From Rebecca billardiae RCC1528 (taxonomy: Eukaryota > Haptophyta): a stretch of 64,000 nucleotides of DNA. The position numbers and the translations under genes were made by a program. Positions 14,834-26,700 of this stretch are shown here, one piece after another. Location of the stretch: positions 2,294,001-2,358,000 of the forward strand of contig OZ251224.1 of NCBI GenBank assembly GCA_965240325.2, in the 5' to 3' direction. Below the pieces are notes generated by a model. The model worked only from the letters and a program-made list of their open reading frames with translations. It was not told the origin of the DNA and searched no databases. Within the stretch, counting starts at the first letter, position 1; the number at the start of each line of letters is the position of its first letter.

Positions 14834-16888
14834 CTACATGAGCGGCTTGAGCAGCATCGCGTTGAGCGACTGCTGCTGCCGCTTGCGCTCCTCCTGGATG
14901 CGAGTCACCTCGGCCGCCTTGGCATCCTCGGACTTCTGCAGCCGACCCTCAAGCTCCTTGCGCTGCGTCTCAAGAAAGTCGTGCGTAGTGCCCGAGCCGC
15001 CGCTCGCCAGCGTCGACGTGAGGGACGCGCTGCCCGGCCGCGCGCCGCCGGCCGCCGCGGCGCCGTCCGCGGGAGGGCCCGACTTGAAGCCAGCGCCCTG
15101 CGACGCGCTGACCGCGCTCATCGCCTGCTGCCGCTTCTGCAGCAGCAGCAGCTCGCGCTGCCGCCTCATGTGCTCCGCGCGCCGCTTCACCTCAAGCTCC
15201 TGCGCGGTGGCGCGCGCGCGCGCGGCGAGGGAGGGCGGGCGCGACACGGTGCGCGCCGGGTGAGGCCCGTGCCGCTGCGCAGGGGGAGGCGGCACGGCAC
15301 GGTGCGCGGGCCGCGTGCGCGCGCGCACCGCATCCGTGATCTCGCCGCCCTGCATCGACGTGCTCGCGGCCACACCCGCGGTCGGCCCGCGCATCGCGGC
15401 CGACTGCTGCATGGACGACGCGCGCGCGCCGCCGCCGCCGCCGCCCATCAGCTGCGCGTGCTGCTCGCGCTTGCGGATCTCCTCCGCGCGCCGCGCCGCG
15501 TCCTCCGCGCGCTTGAGCGAGTTGAGCTGCGTCTCTGACGCCTTGCGCGGGTCTGCGACGAACATCGTGGGCATGTGCTGGCGCGCAGACTGGCTGACGT
15601 TCGCGGCGGCGCGCGCGGCGGCGGACATGGCGGGCTGCACCTTCGCCGGCTCGAGCGCCTCGTTCGACGCCGCCGCGTCCGCGGCCGCCTGCCGCGCAGC
15701 TCGCACGGAGCTCACCAGGCCGCTCGCGTCTTCGTCAGCCTTGGCGGCGGCGGCGGCGGCGGCGCCTCCGCCGCCGCTCGGTGGCTTGCCCGGGGAGCCG
15801 AGCGGAGCGGCGTCGAACCTGGCCATGGGCGCGATCGGCGTGGGCTCGGGCGGCTGCACCGGCTCCGGCGCGGCCGGCGGCGGCGACGGCGCCGGCTCCG
15901 CCTTCTTGGTCGCCGCGTCGAGGAAGGCGCCCGCCTGTCTCGCCGCCTCCGCCTCCTTGCGCGACGCCTCGAGCGCCGCCTCCAGCGCTGCCTCCTCCTC
16001 CGCCTGCTCGCGCTTGACGGCCTCGTCGTGCTCGGAGCGCTTGGCGGTCTCGAGCTGGAGCGAGAGCGCGAGCACCATCTCCAGCTCCGCCTGCTCGCGC
16101 GCGCGCTGCGCCGTCGCCACGTCGTCGGTGCCGATCGGGCCCATCTCGGTCGTCGCCTCGGCCATCGAGAGCTTCATCGCGCGCTCGAGCTGCTTCTCAA
16201 AGTCGTCGGCGAGGGCGGCGTCAGGGGCGGCGCCGCCGGGCGGCGGGCTGGCGGGCTGGCTGTCAGCCGCGCCGCCGCCCTCCTGGAACTTCTGCAGCAT
16301 GCTCATCGCCTCCGCCTCGAGCTCGGCGTTGCGCTTCACCATCATCTTCTTGAACGAGAGGAAGTCGTCGACGACCAGGAGCTGCTCGAGCACCTGCTTG
16401 GAGAGCGTGGAGGACGGGTTGGAGGCGATGGCCTCGTGGAACTGCAGGGTCGTCACGCCCATCTCGTTCAGGTGGAACTCGAGCAGGTTCTCGACCATCT
16501 CCTTGAACGCCTGCGCGCCCGCCCGCGCGACGCGCGCGGCGCGCGATGGCCTAAGCGCGCGCCCGGCGCCGCACGCGCTGCGCTCGCTCAGGACTCGAAA
16601 ACGAGACGCGCGCGCACATCGTAGATCTCCATGTACGCGAGCTTGTTCTCGTCGTCGCCATCGAAAACGATGCAGTTCTCGTCGATGAATGACTGCCCGT
16701 GCAGCGCGCGATGCGCGGGCGCGCGGGTGGGTGGGTGGGTGCGCGCGCGCAGCCCAGCACGCCTCGCTCTCGCGCAGGGGCGCGCAGGCGCGTCGCGAGC
16801 GGGGACGCACCATCACGGGGAGCGCCCACGAGGGAGACTGCAGAAATTGCTGCACGCTCTCGAACAGCCAGTCCGCGTCGGACGCCAT
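14834..16888 (-). CDS. CFAP36: CFAP36-like cilia/flagella protein (BART-like domain), four exons
   Basis: Exons 16888-16811, 16692-16618, 16510-15329 and 15199-14834 give 566 aa; all introns are phase 0, start GTGCGC or GTGCGT and end CAG. Exon 1 gives DWLFESVQQFLQSPSW, exon 2 the acidic IVFDGDDENKLAYMEIYD segment, and exon 3 FKEMVENLLEFHLNEMG and DFLSFKKMMVKRN. This matches the N-terminal BART-like domain of CFAP36 (CCDC104/BARTL1), which binds the small GTPase ARL3 in cilia. The rest is long, Ala/Pro-rich and charged, with helical coiled-coil stretches (QAEEEAALEAALEASRKEAEA; RRAEHMRRQRELLLLQKRQQ). At 566 aa it is longer than the ~340-aa animal protein because of low-complexity linkers. The ATG at 16888 has A at -3 and G at +4. 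Confidence 0.85.
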   Translation of the reverse strand: MASDADWLFESVQQFLQSPSWALPVMVRPRSRRACAPLRESEACWAARAHPPTHPRARASRAARAVIHRRELHRFRWRRREQARVHGDLRCARASRFRVLSERSACGAGRALRPSRAARVARAGAQAFKEMVENLLEFHLNEMGVTTLQFHEAIASNPSSTLSKQVLEQLLVVDDFLSFKKMMVKRNAELEAEAMSMLQKFQEGGGAADSQPASPPPGGAAPDAALADDFEKQLERAMKLSMAEATTEMGPIGTDDVATAQRAREQAELEMVLALSLQLETAKRSEHDEAVKREQAEEEAALEAALEASRKEAEAARQAGAFLDAATKKAEPAPSPPPAAPEPVQPPEPTPIAPMARFDAAPLGSPGKPPSGGGGAAAAAAAKADEDASGLVSSVRAARQAAADAAASNEALEPAKVQPAMSAAARAAANVSQSARQHMPTMFVADPRKASETQLNSLKRAEDAARRAEEIRKREQHAQLMGGGGGGARASSMQQSAAMRGPTAGVAASTSMQGGEITDAVRARTRPAHRAVPPPPAQRHGPHPARTVSRPPSLAARARATAQELEVKRRAEHMRRQRELLLLQKRQQAMSAVSASQGAGFKSGPPADGAAAAGGARPGSASLTSTLASGGSGTTHDFLETQRKELEGRLQKSEDAKAAEVTRIQEERKRQQQSLNAMLLKPLM

Positions 16889-17105
16889 GCTACCACAGCG
16901 ACGACACCGACGCCCCCGCGCGCGCACCGCTCTCCCGCCCTTGCTCAGCGATCTAGATCGAGACACTGAGTCCGGGCCGGACGGGGTACAGTAGCCGGAC
17001 GCACGATGGCGGCGCCCACTGTCATGGCGGTTGCAGCCAGCAGTCCATCTTGCCCTCCAAGAGGCACAGTGGCATCTGTCAGCCAGCTGTGCCGTCCGAA
17101 AAGGT

Positions 17106-17192
17106 ACTCGTGCAGCAGCATCGCATGCGCCGCGGATGCGCGAGCGCGCCGCAGAACAGCATCCGCGGCGCGTGCGATGCTGCTGGACGAGT
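17106..17192. repeat. 34-bp inverted repeat forming a long hairpin
   Basis: Left arm 17106-17139 (actcgtgcagcagcatcgca, then tgcgccgcggatgc) pairs with right arm 17159-17192 at 32 of 34 positions, with a 19-nt loop. The stem is much longer and less low-complexity than chance GC palindromes nearby. Confidence 0.8.
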
Positions 17193-18015
17193 CAGAGTAC
17201 TCGTCGCTAAGTGCTAGTGGTGCGCCGGCCGTGCCGTGTTGCGCTGGGCCAGGGGTGACTATGATCGCACCGCCCTGCAGCCAGCTTGGGCATTGTGCCG
17301 CTGGCATGAGGCGCCGCAGTTTATTGGGACGGCGTCCTGGATGATGAGTGCGTCGCGCTGCTGCGCGCACAGCACCCTGGCCCCAGCCTGCCACGTTCCG
17401 GCGCAGGCGATGGGAGCGTGCCTGCTGGCCGTGTGGCTACCACCGGAGCGGTTGCTGGGCGCACACAACATGACCGGCATGCGCATTGTGCGTCAGTCGG
17501 CCGCGCCATTAGCAGAGCAGCTCTCAGAGCTACTGCTGGCTGCTGGGCACCAGGGTCATGCTCAGGGGAGTGACTCAGGCGCGCACGTCGCGCGAGCCGG
17601 TTGCCCACCGCGCAGCTGCGGGCACGGCAGCTGGCGATCAGTGTCATGGTTTGATGCGCGTGTTGCGCGAGCCGGCTGCCAGCTGGGGCTCGGCGTGCAG
17701 GCCATGTGGGGCAGTGCAGAGACTGCTAGCACCTATTGGATGTGCGGATGTGCGCCGCAGACGCTGCTATATCCACAGCCGAGCGCGCACAGTCCACATG
17801 TGCACGTGTTGGGCGCTGGATCCAAGGGGTCGCAGAGTCTCAAGACTGCCCCCTGGCACGTCCTCTGCAGAGCTGCGCCGGGCATGGCGCGATTGCAGGG
17901 ACGCACCGCCACCGTCGGCCAGTGCGTGATTCCGGTCGTGCGAAGGTGGTCGTGGCAGCCACGTGATACAGTACGGCCCTTGCATGTGAGGCAGTGCCCT
18001 GCGCATGGGGGGCGG

Positions 18016-18064
18016 ACGAGGGCAGGAGTCCGGGAACCAGAGCGGCTGGGTGCGTACCAGCCAG
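18016..18064 (+). repeat. Dispersed ~50-bp module
   Basis: The core ggctgggtgcgtaccagcca and its left part (ggcaggagtccgggaaccag) recur at 62882-62931 with few substitutions. At the second site it is an insertion in one arm of a fold-back repeat, which suggests a small mobile unit. Confidence 0.55.
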
Positions 18065-19513
18065 GCCCTGCACGGCTCTCCGGCCGTCGTTTGCATCTGC
18101 ACGGCGCTCCCGCTTGGCCGCTTCCGGATCGGACATCCGGATCTCGGCGCCTGTTGGCCGAGTTGCAGCCACAGGATCTGGCGGCGCATCGGGATTCGGG
18201 AACAGGCCTGTGCTGGTGTGGTCGGACGCTGCGTGCGAGCCGGCAGCGACCGGCTCCGACCACCATGGACTTCGTCAGTGCCGGCCTCGTTGGCAGCCTC
18301 AGAGGTGGTTTCATGCCTCGGGCTCGGCTGTCGTCCCTCCTGAGGGATGGCCAAGCTGCGGCTGCGCCGACAGTATATCGGGCAACTCTGGCTCTTGGCC
18401 GCGGCGGCAGTGTACCAACACAGCCTGCCCTGCTGGTTGACATCAGGTGTCGCACTTCATTGACTACATGAGCGCGCTCACTGGGCAGTGGGCTGATCAA
18501 GGACAGGTGGTCTGACTGATGCCTTCGCTGCCTGCTCGGCAGAGGGACGGGCAGCCGCCGTCCACAGCTGCGCGGCGCGGGCAGGCAGGGTTGCACCACA
18601 GCCGCGAAGGCGCGCCAGCTGGCATGGAATACGCGTTCGACACCGTGCCGGTCGGCACGACGGCACGTCGCCGGCTCTGACTGACAGCAGTGAGCAGCGC
18701 CTGCCGTGCGACGTGCCCGCATGGCCCGTGTCACGTGTGCCCGCCGGGTCACGGGTGGCGGGTGCCCCTCACTCCTCAGGGCCTCGGTTGGTGGGTGGAC
18801 CCAGCTGGACGTTGAGCCCACGCTCCCTCCAGTCGGAAGTCACCCACAGGGCCACCAGCATCGTGCGCGGTAGATAAGCGCACGACGTCCCCGCCCTGTC
18901 AGTTCGGGGAGGCCTCCTCACCGGAAGAGACACTCACAGCTCAGGTGTGCAGCGAGATTGACGCCCTTAATCCCTTATCATCAAGCGACAAGTGATCTCG
19001 GTGATGATTTACCCGCTGCTTGTGCGAAACCTACGACCAAGTTAATTTTTCAAGTTCAGCCGTCGCATTTTGAACTTGAACACATTGTTTTACTATAATC
19101 GTTCCTCCACCGCTGATAAGCGGGTGAGCACGACGCGCTTGGTGCACAGCTTTGGTCGATCACGGGGCGCCCCCGTTATCATACCCCCAAACGGTATTTT
19201 ATCTTTGTGAGAGCTGAGTAGTTGACCGTATGTGATTGACGTAGCTGGATGTTCTCCCTTCCCTCTCGCTTTCGTCGAATATTCTCGATGGTATCCCCGG
19301 CCGGTTGAGGTGTAGGGTGAAAGTACGCGCGAACTTTTGACCGGGTAAGTACCCGGCAACTAACCCGGAACACAGAACCTCTCACCGCTCTGAGCGGTAT
19401 TGTACGACACGACGGTCCAACCCTTTCACACTCCGCGACCCAACCTTCCGGTTGTGTGACGTTGAATTCGGGCACATCACGCCCTCGAGGCTTGAATTCC
19501 CACCGGGGTCGGC

Positions 19514-21765
19514 ATGGCTCCCACCTCGCCTCGCCTCGGCGCAAATGCCAATAAGGTGAACGGCGACCGCGTGGTTGGGCATGCCGACGTTGAGTACCGC
19601 GCCAATGCTTCTGGCCGCGCAGCAGCTGACGACGACGCTGGGCTCGTCGGCGGCAACGCCAACCGCAAAGCTCGTCAGTCGGCGCGACGCACGTGGTCGG
19701 CGGAAGAGGACGCGAAGCTGAGAGAGGTATGCCTTGCTCATTGCAAGAGCCCCGCGCACATCCACGCCGCGTGTAGCCCCGCGGCCAGGGTGCGCGAGCG
19801 GAACCACGGGCGGGCCGGCCACCGCCCGGCGCCGAACGCGCGCAGACACATTTCTTCAGCGGGCGACACGTGTGTGCAGCTCACCTGAGCGCCGGACTCG
19901 CGCCAACCACGCGCTCTTGACGCCGCCGCTCCGCCGCTCCGCCGCGCGTCCGTCGCGTCACTCCCACAACCGCACGCACGTGCGCGCAGGTGGTCGAACG
20001 GCTCGGTGCCAAGCAGTGGGCGCTGATCGCCGAGCACATGGGTGTGCGCCCCGTGCGAGCGCACCGGGTGCATGGGGGTGATTGTTCATGAAACCTTCGG
20101 CCCATCGAGCACTCACGCGTGCGCCCGCGCCTCCCGCTCGCCTCCCGTGCGTGCCGACTGCGCGCTCAGGAGGGAGTCGCAAGGACTGGCAGTGCCGCGA
20201 GCGGTGGCTCAACCATCTCGGCCCAGCGGTGAACAAGGGAGTCTGGTCGGCGGACGAGGACCAGGCACTCATGCAGGCCGTCCAGGACCTTGGGCCGGTG
20301 CGCGCAGGCCCCGCGTCGTGCGGCGCATGGAGGACAATGCGATCGAATCCTCGCGCGAGCAGCGCCGAGCGCGGCGCGCGTGCCCACCATCCCTCCGTCA
20401 TCGTAATCCGATCCGCGCGTCCTCGTCACCCCACGTGCCCGCAGCGATGGGCGCAAATCCGGCTGCTGCTGCCCGGGCGAACGGGGCATGGGGTCAAGAA
20501 CCGATACCATTCGCTCAAGCGGAGCAGCTCCGCCCTTCACGGGCTAGGGGCCCAGCAGGCGAGGGTGCCGATCGCGATGCCACTCGGTGGCGGCGGTGCG
20601 GTCGCGTCCGTCGCTGGCGTGCTCGGAACGGCGGGCGGTGTGGCGGCCGACGCGGCGCAGCCCATGCTCCCCGGACTGGGCGCGATGGGCGTGGCGGCGT
20701 TGCCAGCGGGCGCGGGGCAGCTGTACATGCACGGCGGTGGCGTGGCGGCGGATGCTTCGATCATGCGGAGCAGCGCGTGCGCGCCCGGCGCAGCCACCCA
20801 GCAGGCGCTACACGCCGTCGCCGGCCAGCAGCCGCACGCGGATGGCGCCGCCAACGGCTTGGCGTTGGGCCCGCCCGAGATTATGATGGCGGCGCTGAGG
20901 CAGCAGCAGCAGCTGGTTGCGCTGATGTCTGGCGCATGGTCCCGGCAGATCTCGGGGCCGCCCCAGCAGATGCTGCCGTGTGCTGCCCCGGGGCATCCGC
21001 ATTGTGCCAACAGCCTCTCCTATGCCGCGCAGCAGCTGCCGCGCTGCCCGCGCATCGCCGCGCTGCAGCCGCAGCAGCAGCCACAGCACCACCATGGCGT
21101 GGGTGCAGGTGTCGTGCGCGCGCACGTGCGGACCTCTGTGAACGTCAACTTCTGCGACAGCGTCACGGGGAGCTCAGAGCCGAGCGCCTCGTGGGCCGGG
21201 CCCAACGGGTTGCATGCAATCGGTGGATTCGGTGCGCCGGCCAGTGCGAGCGCGGTGCACGCCACCGTCGTGGCGGCGCCCGGAGCGGGTGCGCATGCGG
21301 GCACGCAGGACGGCGCCTACGCATCGGCCAATGGCAGCGCACATGCCCGCCTGACCAACGTCGCGGCGGCGGCGGTGCAGCAGGCGGAGCAAGCTGCCTG
21401 GGCAGCGCCGTCGCGCGCGACGAAGCGCGGGCGTGCTGCTGAGGACGACTGGGTGGAGCTGGAGCAGTATCCGCGCGCGCAGCCGCCCCGCTCGCTCTCG
21501 AAGTGCACGCAGCTCAACCTGCTCGGGTACACGCTTCCGGGCATGTTCTCGCCTCCCGTGACGTCGACTGCTCACCTTGCTCTCTGCTCGCAGCCCGACT
21601 CTGCGGCTGCAGTGGTCGTGGCGCAGGCTGAACTCGACGGCGCTGAGGGGGATGGCGGGGACACGCGCGAGGGCGGGTGGGGTGGCGGCAGCAGCCGCGG
21701 GGCACACTGCGACGGTGGAATGCGTCCTTCGCCTACGGTGATGCTGCTGCAGGAGCAGCGGCGGC

Positions 21766-21799
<34 letters not shown>

Positions 21800-22124
21800 G
21801 CAGCAGCAGGCGCGTGCGCTTCACCTCTATGCGGACTCCACCAACAGGCCACCTCCGCCCAGGCCACGCACCATCAGCTCGGCCCAGCCGGCGCCGGCAG
21901 GCGCAGCTGCAGGTACACCGCCGCTGCTGCCGCAGGAGAGCTTGCTGCTCGCGCCGGGCGCCAATGTGCAGCGCCAGCGCATTGTCGAGCTCTCATCGAA
22001 GCTGCTTTCGCTCGCTCAGGGGGACGGGCAGCCCCAGGGTGACGAGCTGCTCGAGGATGTGCTCGGCGAGCTACGTGCGGCGGTCGAGCAGCCGCACGCA
22101 GATGCGGACGCGTCGGCCAGCTAG
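19514..22124 (+). CDS. R2R3-type MYB transcription factor, four exons
   Basis: Exons 19514-19726, 19990-20041, 20170-20297 and 20445-22124 give 690 aa; the coding length is a multiple of three and all introns are GT-AG. The spliced DNA-binding region (about 59-165) has two MYB repeats: TWSAEEDAKLREVVERLG...QWALIAEHMGG...WQCRERWLNHL, then GVWSADEDQALMQAVQDLGPRWAQI...LLPGRTGHGVKNRYHSL. The regularly spaced Trp and the recognition-helix GRTGHGVKNRYHSLKR motif are diagnostic of plant/algal R2R3-like MYBs and vertebrate c-Myb relatives. The large last exon is Ala/Gln-rich, with a CAG-encoded polyglutamine run (about 21766-21808), consistent with a transactivation region. No introns interrupt the tail. 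A nuclear DNA-binding regulator; its targets are unknown. Confidence 0.9.
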
Positions 22125-23732
22125 CCCGCAGCCTCGCTCGGCATCAAAATGTAACGACTCGGTTGCTGCTGCAGGCGCGCGCGCCGCAGTTCGGCCCGCC
22201 CGGCGGCGGCCCGCCGCGTGCGCCCCGCTGAGTCTTCAAAGTTATTGGTCGGCCTGACCGGGACAGCTTGACTCGTGACTGTCTCGAGATTACTGCCACT
22301 TAGCCAACACGCCCGACACGGGCGGCACACGGCAACACTGCCAACAGGCCGATTATTCGTCGGCTGATTCGCACGTCAGATTCAGACGAGCCAGCTGACG
22401 GTATATTATCGGTTGCCGCGATTTAATGATGCCAGCGCACTGCCGTGAGCCGTCTGCCAGTGGCCGCAGGAGCGCTCATCTGGCGTGACTTGGAGTCCGC
22501 CCGAGTCCAGGCTAGACGCGCTGCCGCACCGCGCGCGCCACCCGAGCTGCTGGGCCGGCCGCCACCAGCCGGCGAGGAGCCGAGGACTACGATGATACAG
22601 TTTACTAAGAATAAGAGACGCACACAGCTCAGGCAGGCGAGATTGACGCCCGCCAACTGTCACCGCCCATGAAGCCGTCGCCGATGGTAGCACCGCCGGA
22701 AGATTCGTTCAGCCGGCCTGCGAGGCCTGGATGAGGGCTGCGTATGGAGCGTTCGTTGGAACTTGACGCCGGTTTGGCGCCCGCGCGGCGAGGGCGACGA
22801 CGGGCGTACACTGGGCCCGCGGCGGCGGGAAGCGCGCGGGCGCGGCCGAGAACGGCACGGTCCGGACGCCTCTCGCCAGCCGCGGACGCGCACCGCGCCT
22901 CCTCCTCGCACGCTGCTAACTTGATCCGGGTTAAACGGTGGTTTTGCTGCCGACCAGCTCAAGTTCCACGGCTGGTCAAGGTTCGGCTTGCGACCTCGCC
23001 GCTGGTGCTTGCAAGAAGGTACATGAGTTGGTCGAACTCCCACGCACCCGCTCTGCGCTCGTCGACGCCCTCTGAAGGTGACTCGGGGTGCATGCGGGGC
23101 AGTGGAATGCAGTGGTTCGGCGTTGCCTCTCAGTCGTCCAGCGCGCAGGCCATGTAGCGCGGGTGTGGTGCGCGCATGGCCCGGTAATTCGGTCGCGGCA
23201 TATCTGTCTGGGCTGCCCAAGGCCTGCCGCACCGCGAAGCGAGCGCTCAGGAGCGTGTGCCGACCGTGCCAGCCCCGCCGAGATGGGGCACTTCGCTGGG
23301 AAATGCGGTGTCAAGACCCCCGCTCAAAGTTCCAACGAACGCTCCATACGCCTTTTCTGTAGGCTGTCCGCCTCAGCGGAGGGGGGCCGGACAGGCTGGC
23401 TACCTTTTCTGGAGTACAGTTTACTAAGAATAAGAGACGCACACAGCTCAGGCAGGCGAGATTAAGTGATAAGTCCAGCGAACCAGCCAATAGTCGTCGC
23501 CAGTCTCAGTTTATTGGCCAGATGACCCAGATCCCAGTTGCTTCAATCATCTTATCTACAAGATGCTAGATGATACTTGTCATCGTAGTACTTCACAGTA
23601 CTTTAGTACGTACCCCGGTACCCGTAGCTAGTAGGAATACTGTACAGGGGGCGCCTGGGCGAGTGGGCGCTACGCGGGCGGGTCACGGGAGTTCGCGAGA
23701 GTGCGGGCGGGTCGCGCAGCGCTTGAGCTCCG
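22125..23732. repeat. Repeat-rich intergenic region with transposon-like structure
   Basis: A 49-bp direct repeat (contains tacagtttactaagaataag and ctcaggcaggcgagatt) lies at 22596-22644 and 23415-23463; a related fragment is at 32342-32370. Inside it, a perfect 24-bp inverted repeat (cgtatggagcgttcgttgga plus actt) sits at 22741-22764 and 23327-23350. Just before the right arm, 23259-23306 could encode a CCHC zinc knuckle (C-x2-C ... GHFAGKC) if a one-base frame change is allowed. No intact gene is present. Confidence 0.6.
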
Positions 23733-26700
23733 ATGGGGTGGCTGAGGCGAGGTACGCGCGAGCTCGATGAGTATATCCTCGTCACAGATCCGGGGCCAGA
23801 TCCGGACGACGTCAAGGTACGCTCCCGCAAGCCGCGCGCGCGCGTGCGTGCGCGCGCGCCTCTGTGGCGGGTGAGTGCTGACGTGTGCCACCCCCCCTTG
23901 CCGCGCCAGGCACTCTTGGTGCTGGCGATGCTCCACCGCCAGCGCGCGCTGTCGCTGCGCTGCGTGATCGCCAATGGCGGCGCGCAAGCCGAGCGCCGGG
24001 CGGCCCTCGCGCGCTGCATCCTCGACGTGGTCGGCGCGCGAGACGTCCCTGTGGGCGTCGGCTCTGAAGGCTCGCCCACGCCGGCGCAGCCGCACGAGAC
24101 GGCGATGCCAGGCTTCGAGGCGGTGGATCGCTCGACGCTGCGGAGGGGCGCCGCGCTGCTGCGCTCCGAGTTCGAGCGCGCGCGCCCGCGCAGCCTCACC
24201 GTCATCCTGATCTCGTCGCTGCGTGACTTTGCGGACATCTGCCGCGAGGCGCCCGAGCTCGTGCGCGCCAAGGTGGCGAGCGTGGCCATCCAGGGCGGGC
24301 TCGAGCGCGACGAGCGCTCGGCGTCGGGCTGGGCACCGGACGCCGCGGTGAACAACCGCTTCGACATCGAGGCCGCGCGCGAGGTGTACGACTTCGTCTT
24401 TGCCGCCGGGCTGCCGACCAGTGTCACGTCGCGCACCGCGGTGCCGCTGCTGCCGATGCAGCTCGCGCGCTCGTTCGCGGATCGCACGCACTGCCCGGTG
24501 ATGGAGTACCTGGCGAACGCGCAGTTCCTCGGGCTGGAGGGGCTGTGGCGGAAGCTCTGCGCCGGCGAGCTCCCCTCGCGCTGCACCAAGGAGTGGTACT
24601 TCGCCACCTTCTGCGGCGTGGGCCCCGCCGACTTTGAGGCGCGCGGCTACGAGCGACTCGACGCGTCGGCCGACATCGTCTCCCGCCTCAACGGCTTCGT
24701 CAAGCCGTACGACGTGGTGGCGCTGATGACGGTGCTGCCGCACACGCGGCGCTTCTTCACGCGCGCCGCGCTCACCAGCGTGCCCGCCGCCGACGGCACG
24801 CCCGTCGAGCACCTGCTGCTGCTCGAGCCGTCGCACGCGCTCGACGTGCGGCACGTGCTGCGCGTGCTGCGCGACACCTATCACGAGGTGGTCCTCACGA
24901 CGGTCGAGCTGCAGCCGCGCGCGGAGGGCGCGGCGGCGCGCGCGGCGACGCTCGGGGACAAGGCGTCCGTCGCGCGCCAACGGCTGCGCGGACGCCTCAC
25001 GCGCGTGCACGTCGACTCGCTCTCGCAGCCGCGCGAGAGCACCCTCAGCGCCGTGAGCGCCGAGCGCGGCTCGGCGGGGCAGCGCGGCTCGTCCGCGCAC
25101 GGCGGCGCGCCCGCCGACGCCGGCGTGGCCGACGAGCGCCGGACGCGAGGGCGGCGTACGTCGCACGGCATGGCGGCGGGCATGCGTACGCCCGCGACGG
25201 GCGTCATCGACGAGCCCGTCGGCGTGCGCGTCCTCGACGAGGCGGTGGAGGAGGCGCGCGCGTCCTTCTCACGAGCCACCCTCTGCGCCGCGCTGCTCGG
25301 CTTTGCGCTCGTGCTGTGCGCGTCCGGACTCCTGGCCACCGGACTCGCGCTCAAGCACGTGCTGCACGGCTCGCGGAGCAGCGTGGCGCTGGAGTCGACC
25401 GGCGTGCTCCTCATCGCCTTCGCCCTCGCGACCAGCCTGCTCGCGCTCCACCCGATCCGGCGCCACACCCTCGCCATCCGGTGCGGCCACGTCGTGAGCG
25501 CGCTGCTGGGCGGGACGGTCCTTCTGCCGGACGCAGCGTTCGGTCTCGCGTCCGCGTGCGTGCCGACGATCGTGCCGGGGGCGGTGGAGGCGCTGTGCCC
25601 GCTGCCGGGCGCGGCGGCGACGTGGCTGCTCCTCGCGCTCCTCGACGTGCTCTCCCTCCTCCTCTCGCTCCGCGAGCTCGGCTGCCCCGGCCGGCCACTC
25701 AACCAGCGCCGAGCGGTCGCGTTGCTGTGGATTCTCGTCGGCGTGAGTTCGGGCGCGCACGGCGCCGCCTTCGCCGGCCTGGTGCTGGCCGAGCCGGCGA
25801 CGCGCGCGTTCCTGCCCGGCGGCGAAGGGCCCGGCGGCGAAGGGCTGGCGCTGCAGCTCACCATCGCCGTCGTGCTCCTCCTGCTCTGCGCGCTCCTCCT
25901 CACCCCCGGGCAGAGGCGGCGCGGGCAGCTGCTCATGCTCAAGCTCTCGGGCGGCGCCGGGCCGACCGCGGCGCTTGCCCCCATCATTGGGTGGGGCGAG
26001 CAGGAGCCGCAGCAGCTGTGGCACGAGGCGTGCGTGTGCATGCACCCGCTCACGCTGGACGACGCGGGCCTGGCGATCGCGCGCTTCCCGCTCGCCGGCA
26101 GCGAGCGCGGCAGCACCGCCTCCTCCCACTACAGCGCCTTGCTGCGGCGCGGCGTCTCCCCGCACGCCCTCCGGCGGCCCGGCTGGGGCCCGCGGCTGCG
26201 GCTGTTCGCGCTCGTGGCGGCTGAGCGCCTCAGCTTGGCGCTCTCGGACGGGTGGAGGCGCGACCGGTCGGACGTCGACAGCGCGAGTACCTTCTCCTCG
26301 CCCGGCGCCGCCCATGTTCGGCCCCGAGTCCGCACGCTCGCAGCGCCGCACATGCGCGGCATCCCGACCCTGCGGGCGCTCGCGAGCAGGCCGCCGAGCG
26401 GCGCGGACGACGGCGCGCCGGGTGCCGTGTCGGAGCCCGAGCCCACCGCGCCCATCCTCGACTACTACGTGTGCCACGCGGCGGCGGACTCGGCCGCGCT
26501 GAAGACGGAGGCGCTGGCGCGGCACGCCCGCGCGTTCGCCGAGCGCCACGGCCGCCCGCCCGTCGTCTGGCTCGACCACGTCTGCCTCGACCCGTCGCTC
26601 ACGTCGGCGGAGCAACTGTCGCACATGCCGGTACGGCTCGCGCGCTGCCGCAAGCTGCTGCTGCTGTGCGGGCCGGCGGTCACGCAGCGGCTGTGGTGCG

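Larger units (their letters stand above)
16889..19513. other. Gene-poor, repeat-bearing stretch
   Basis: Long frames exist on both strands but none shows family motifs or natural composition. A frame on the minus strand at 17394-16945 contains HEYLFGRHSWLTDATV, and a plus frame starts at an ATG in good context (17006); I cannot choose between them. The part from 18960 to 19500 is less GC-rich and probably holds the promoter and 5' UTR of the MYB gene. A module shared with 62882-62931 lies at 18016-18064. Confidence 0.4.

Noticed and set aside
17733-18821. 362-codon minus-strand frame with Cys/His pairs resembling a zinc knuckle
   Set aside because: Cys and His spacing does not fit a finger and the frame is built of dispersed repeats.
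19093-19359. 88-codon minus-strand frame in a lower-GC region
   Set aside because: It overlaps the likely 5' flank of the MYB gene and matches no family; a lower-GC promoter or UTR explains the composition.
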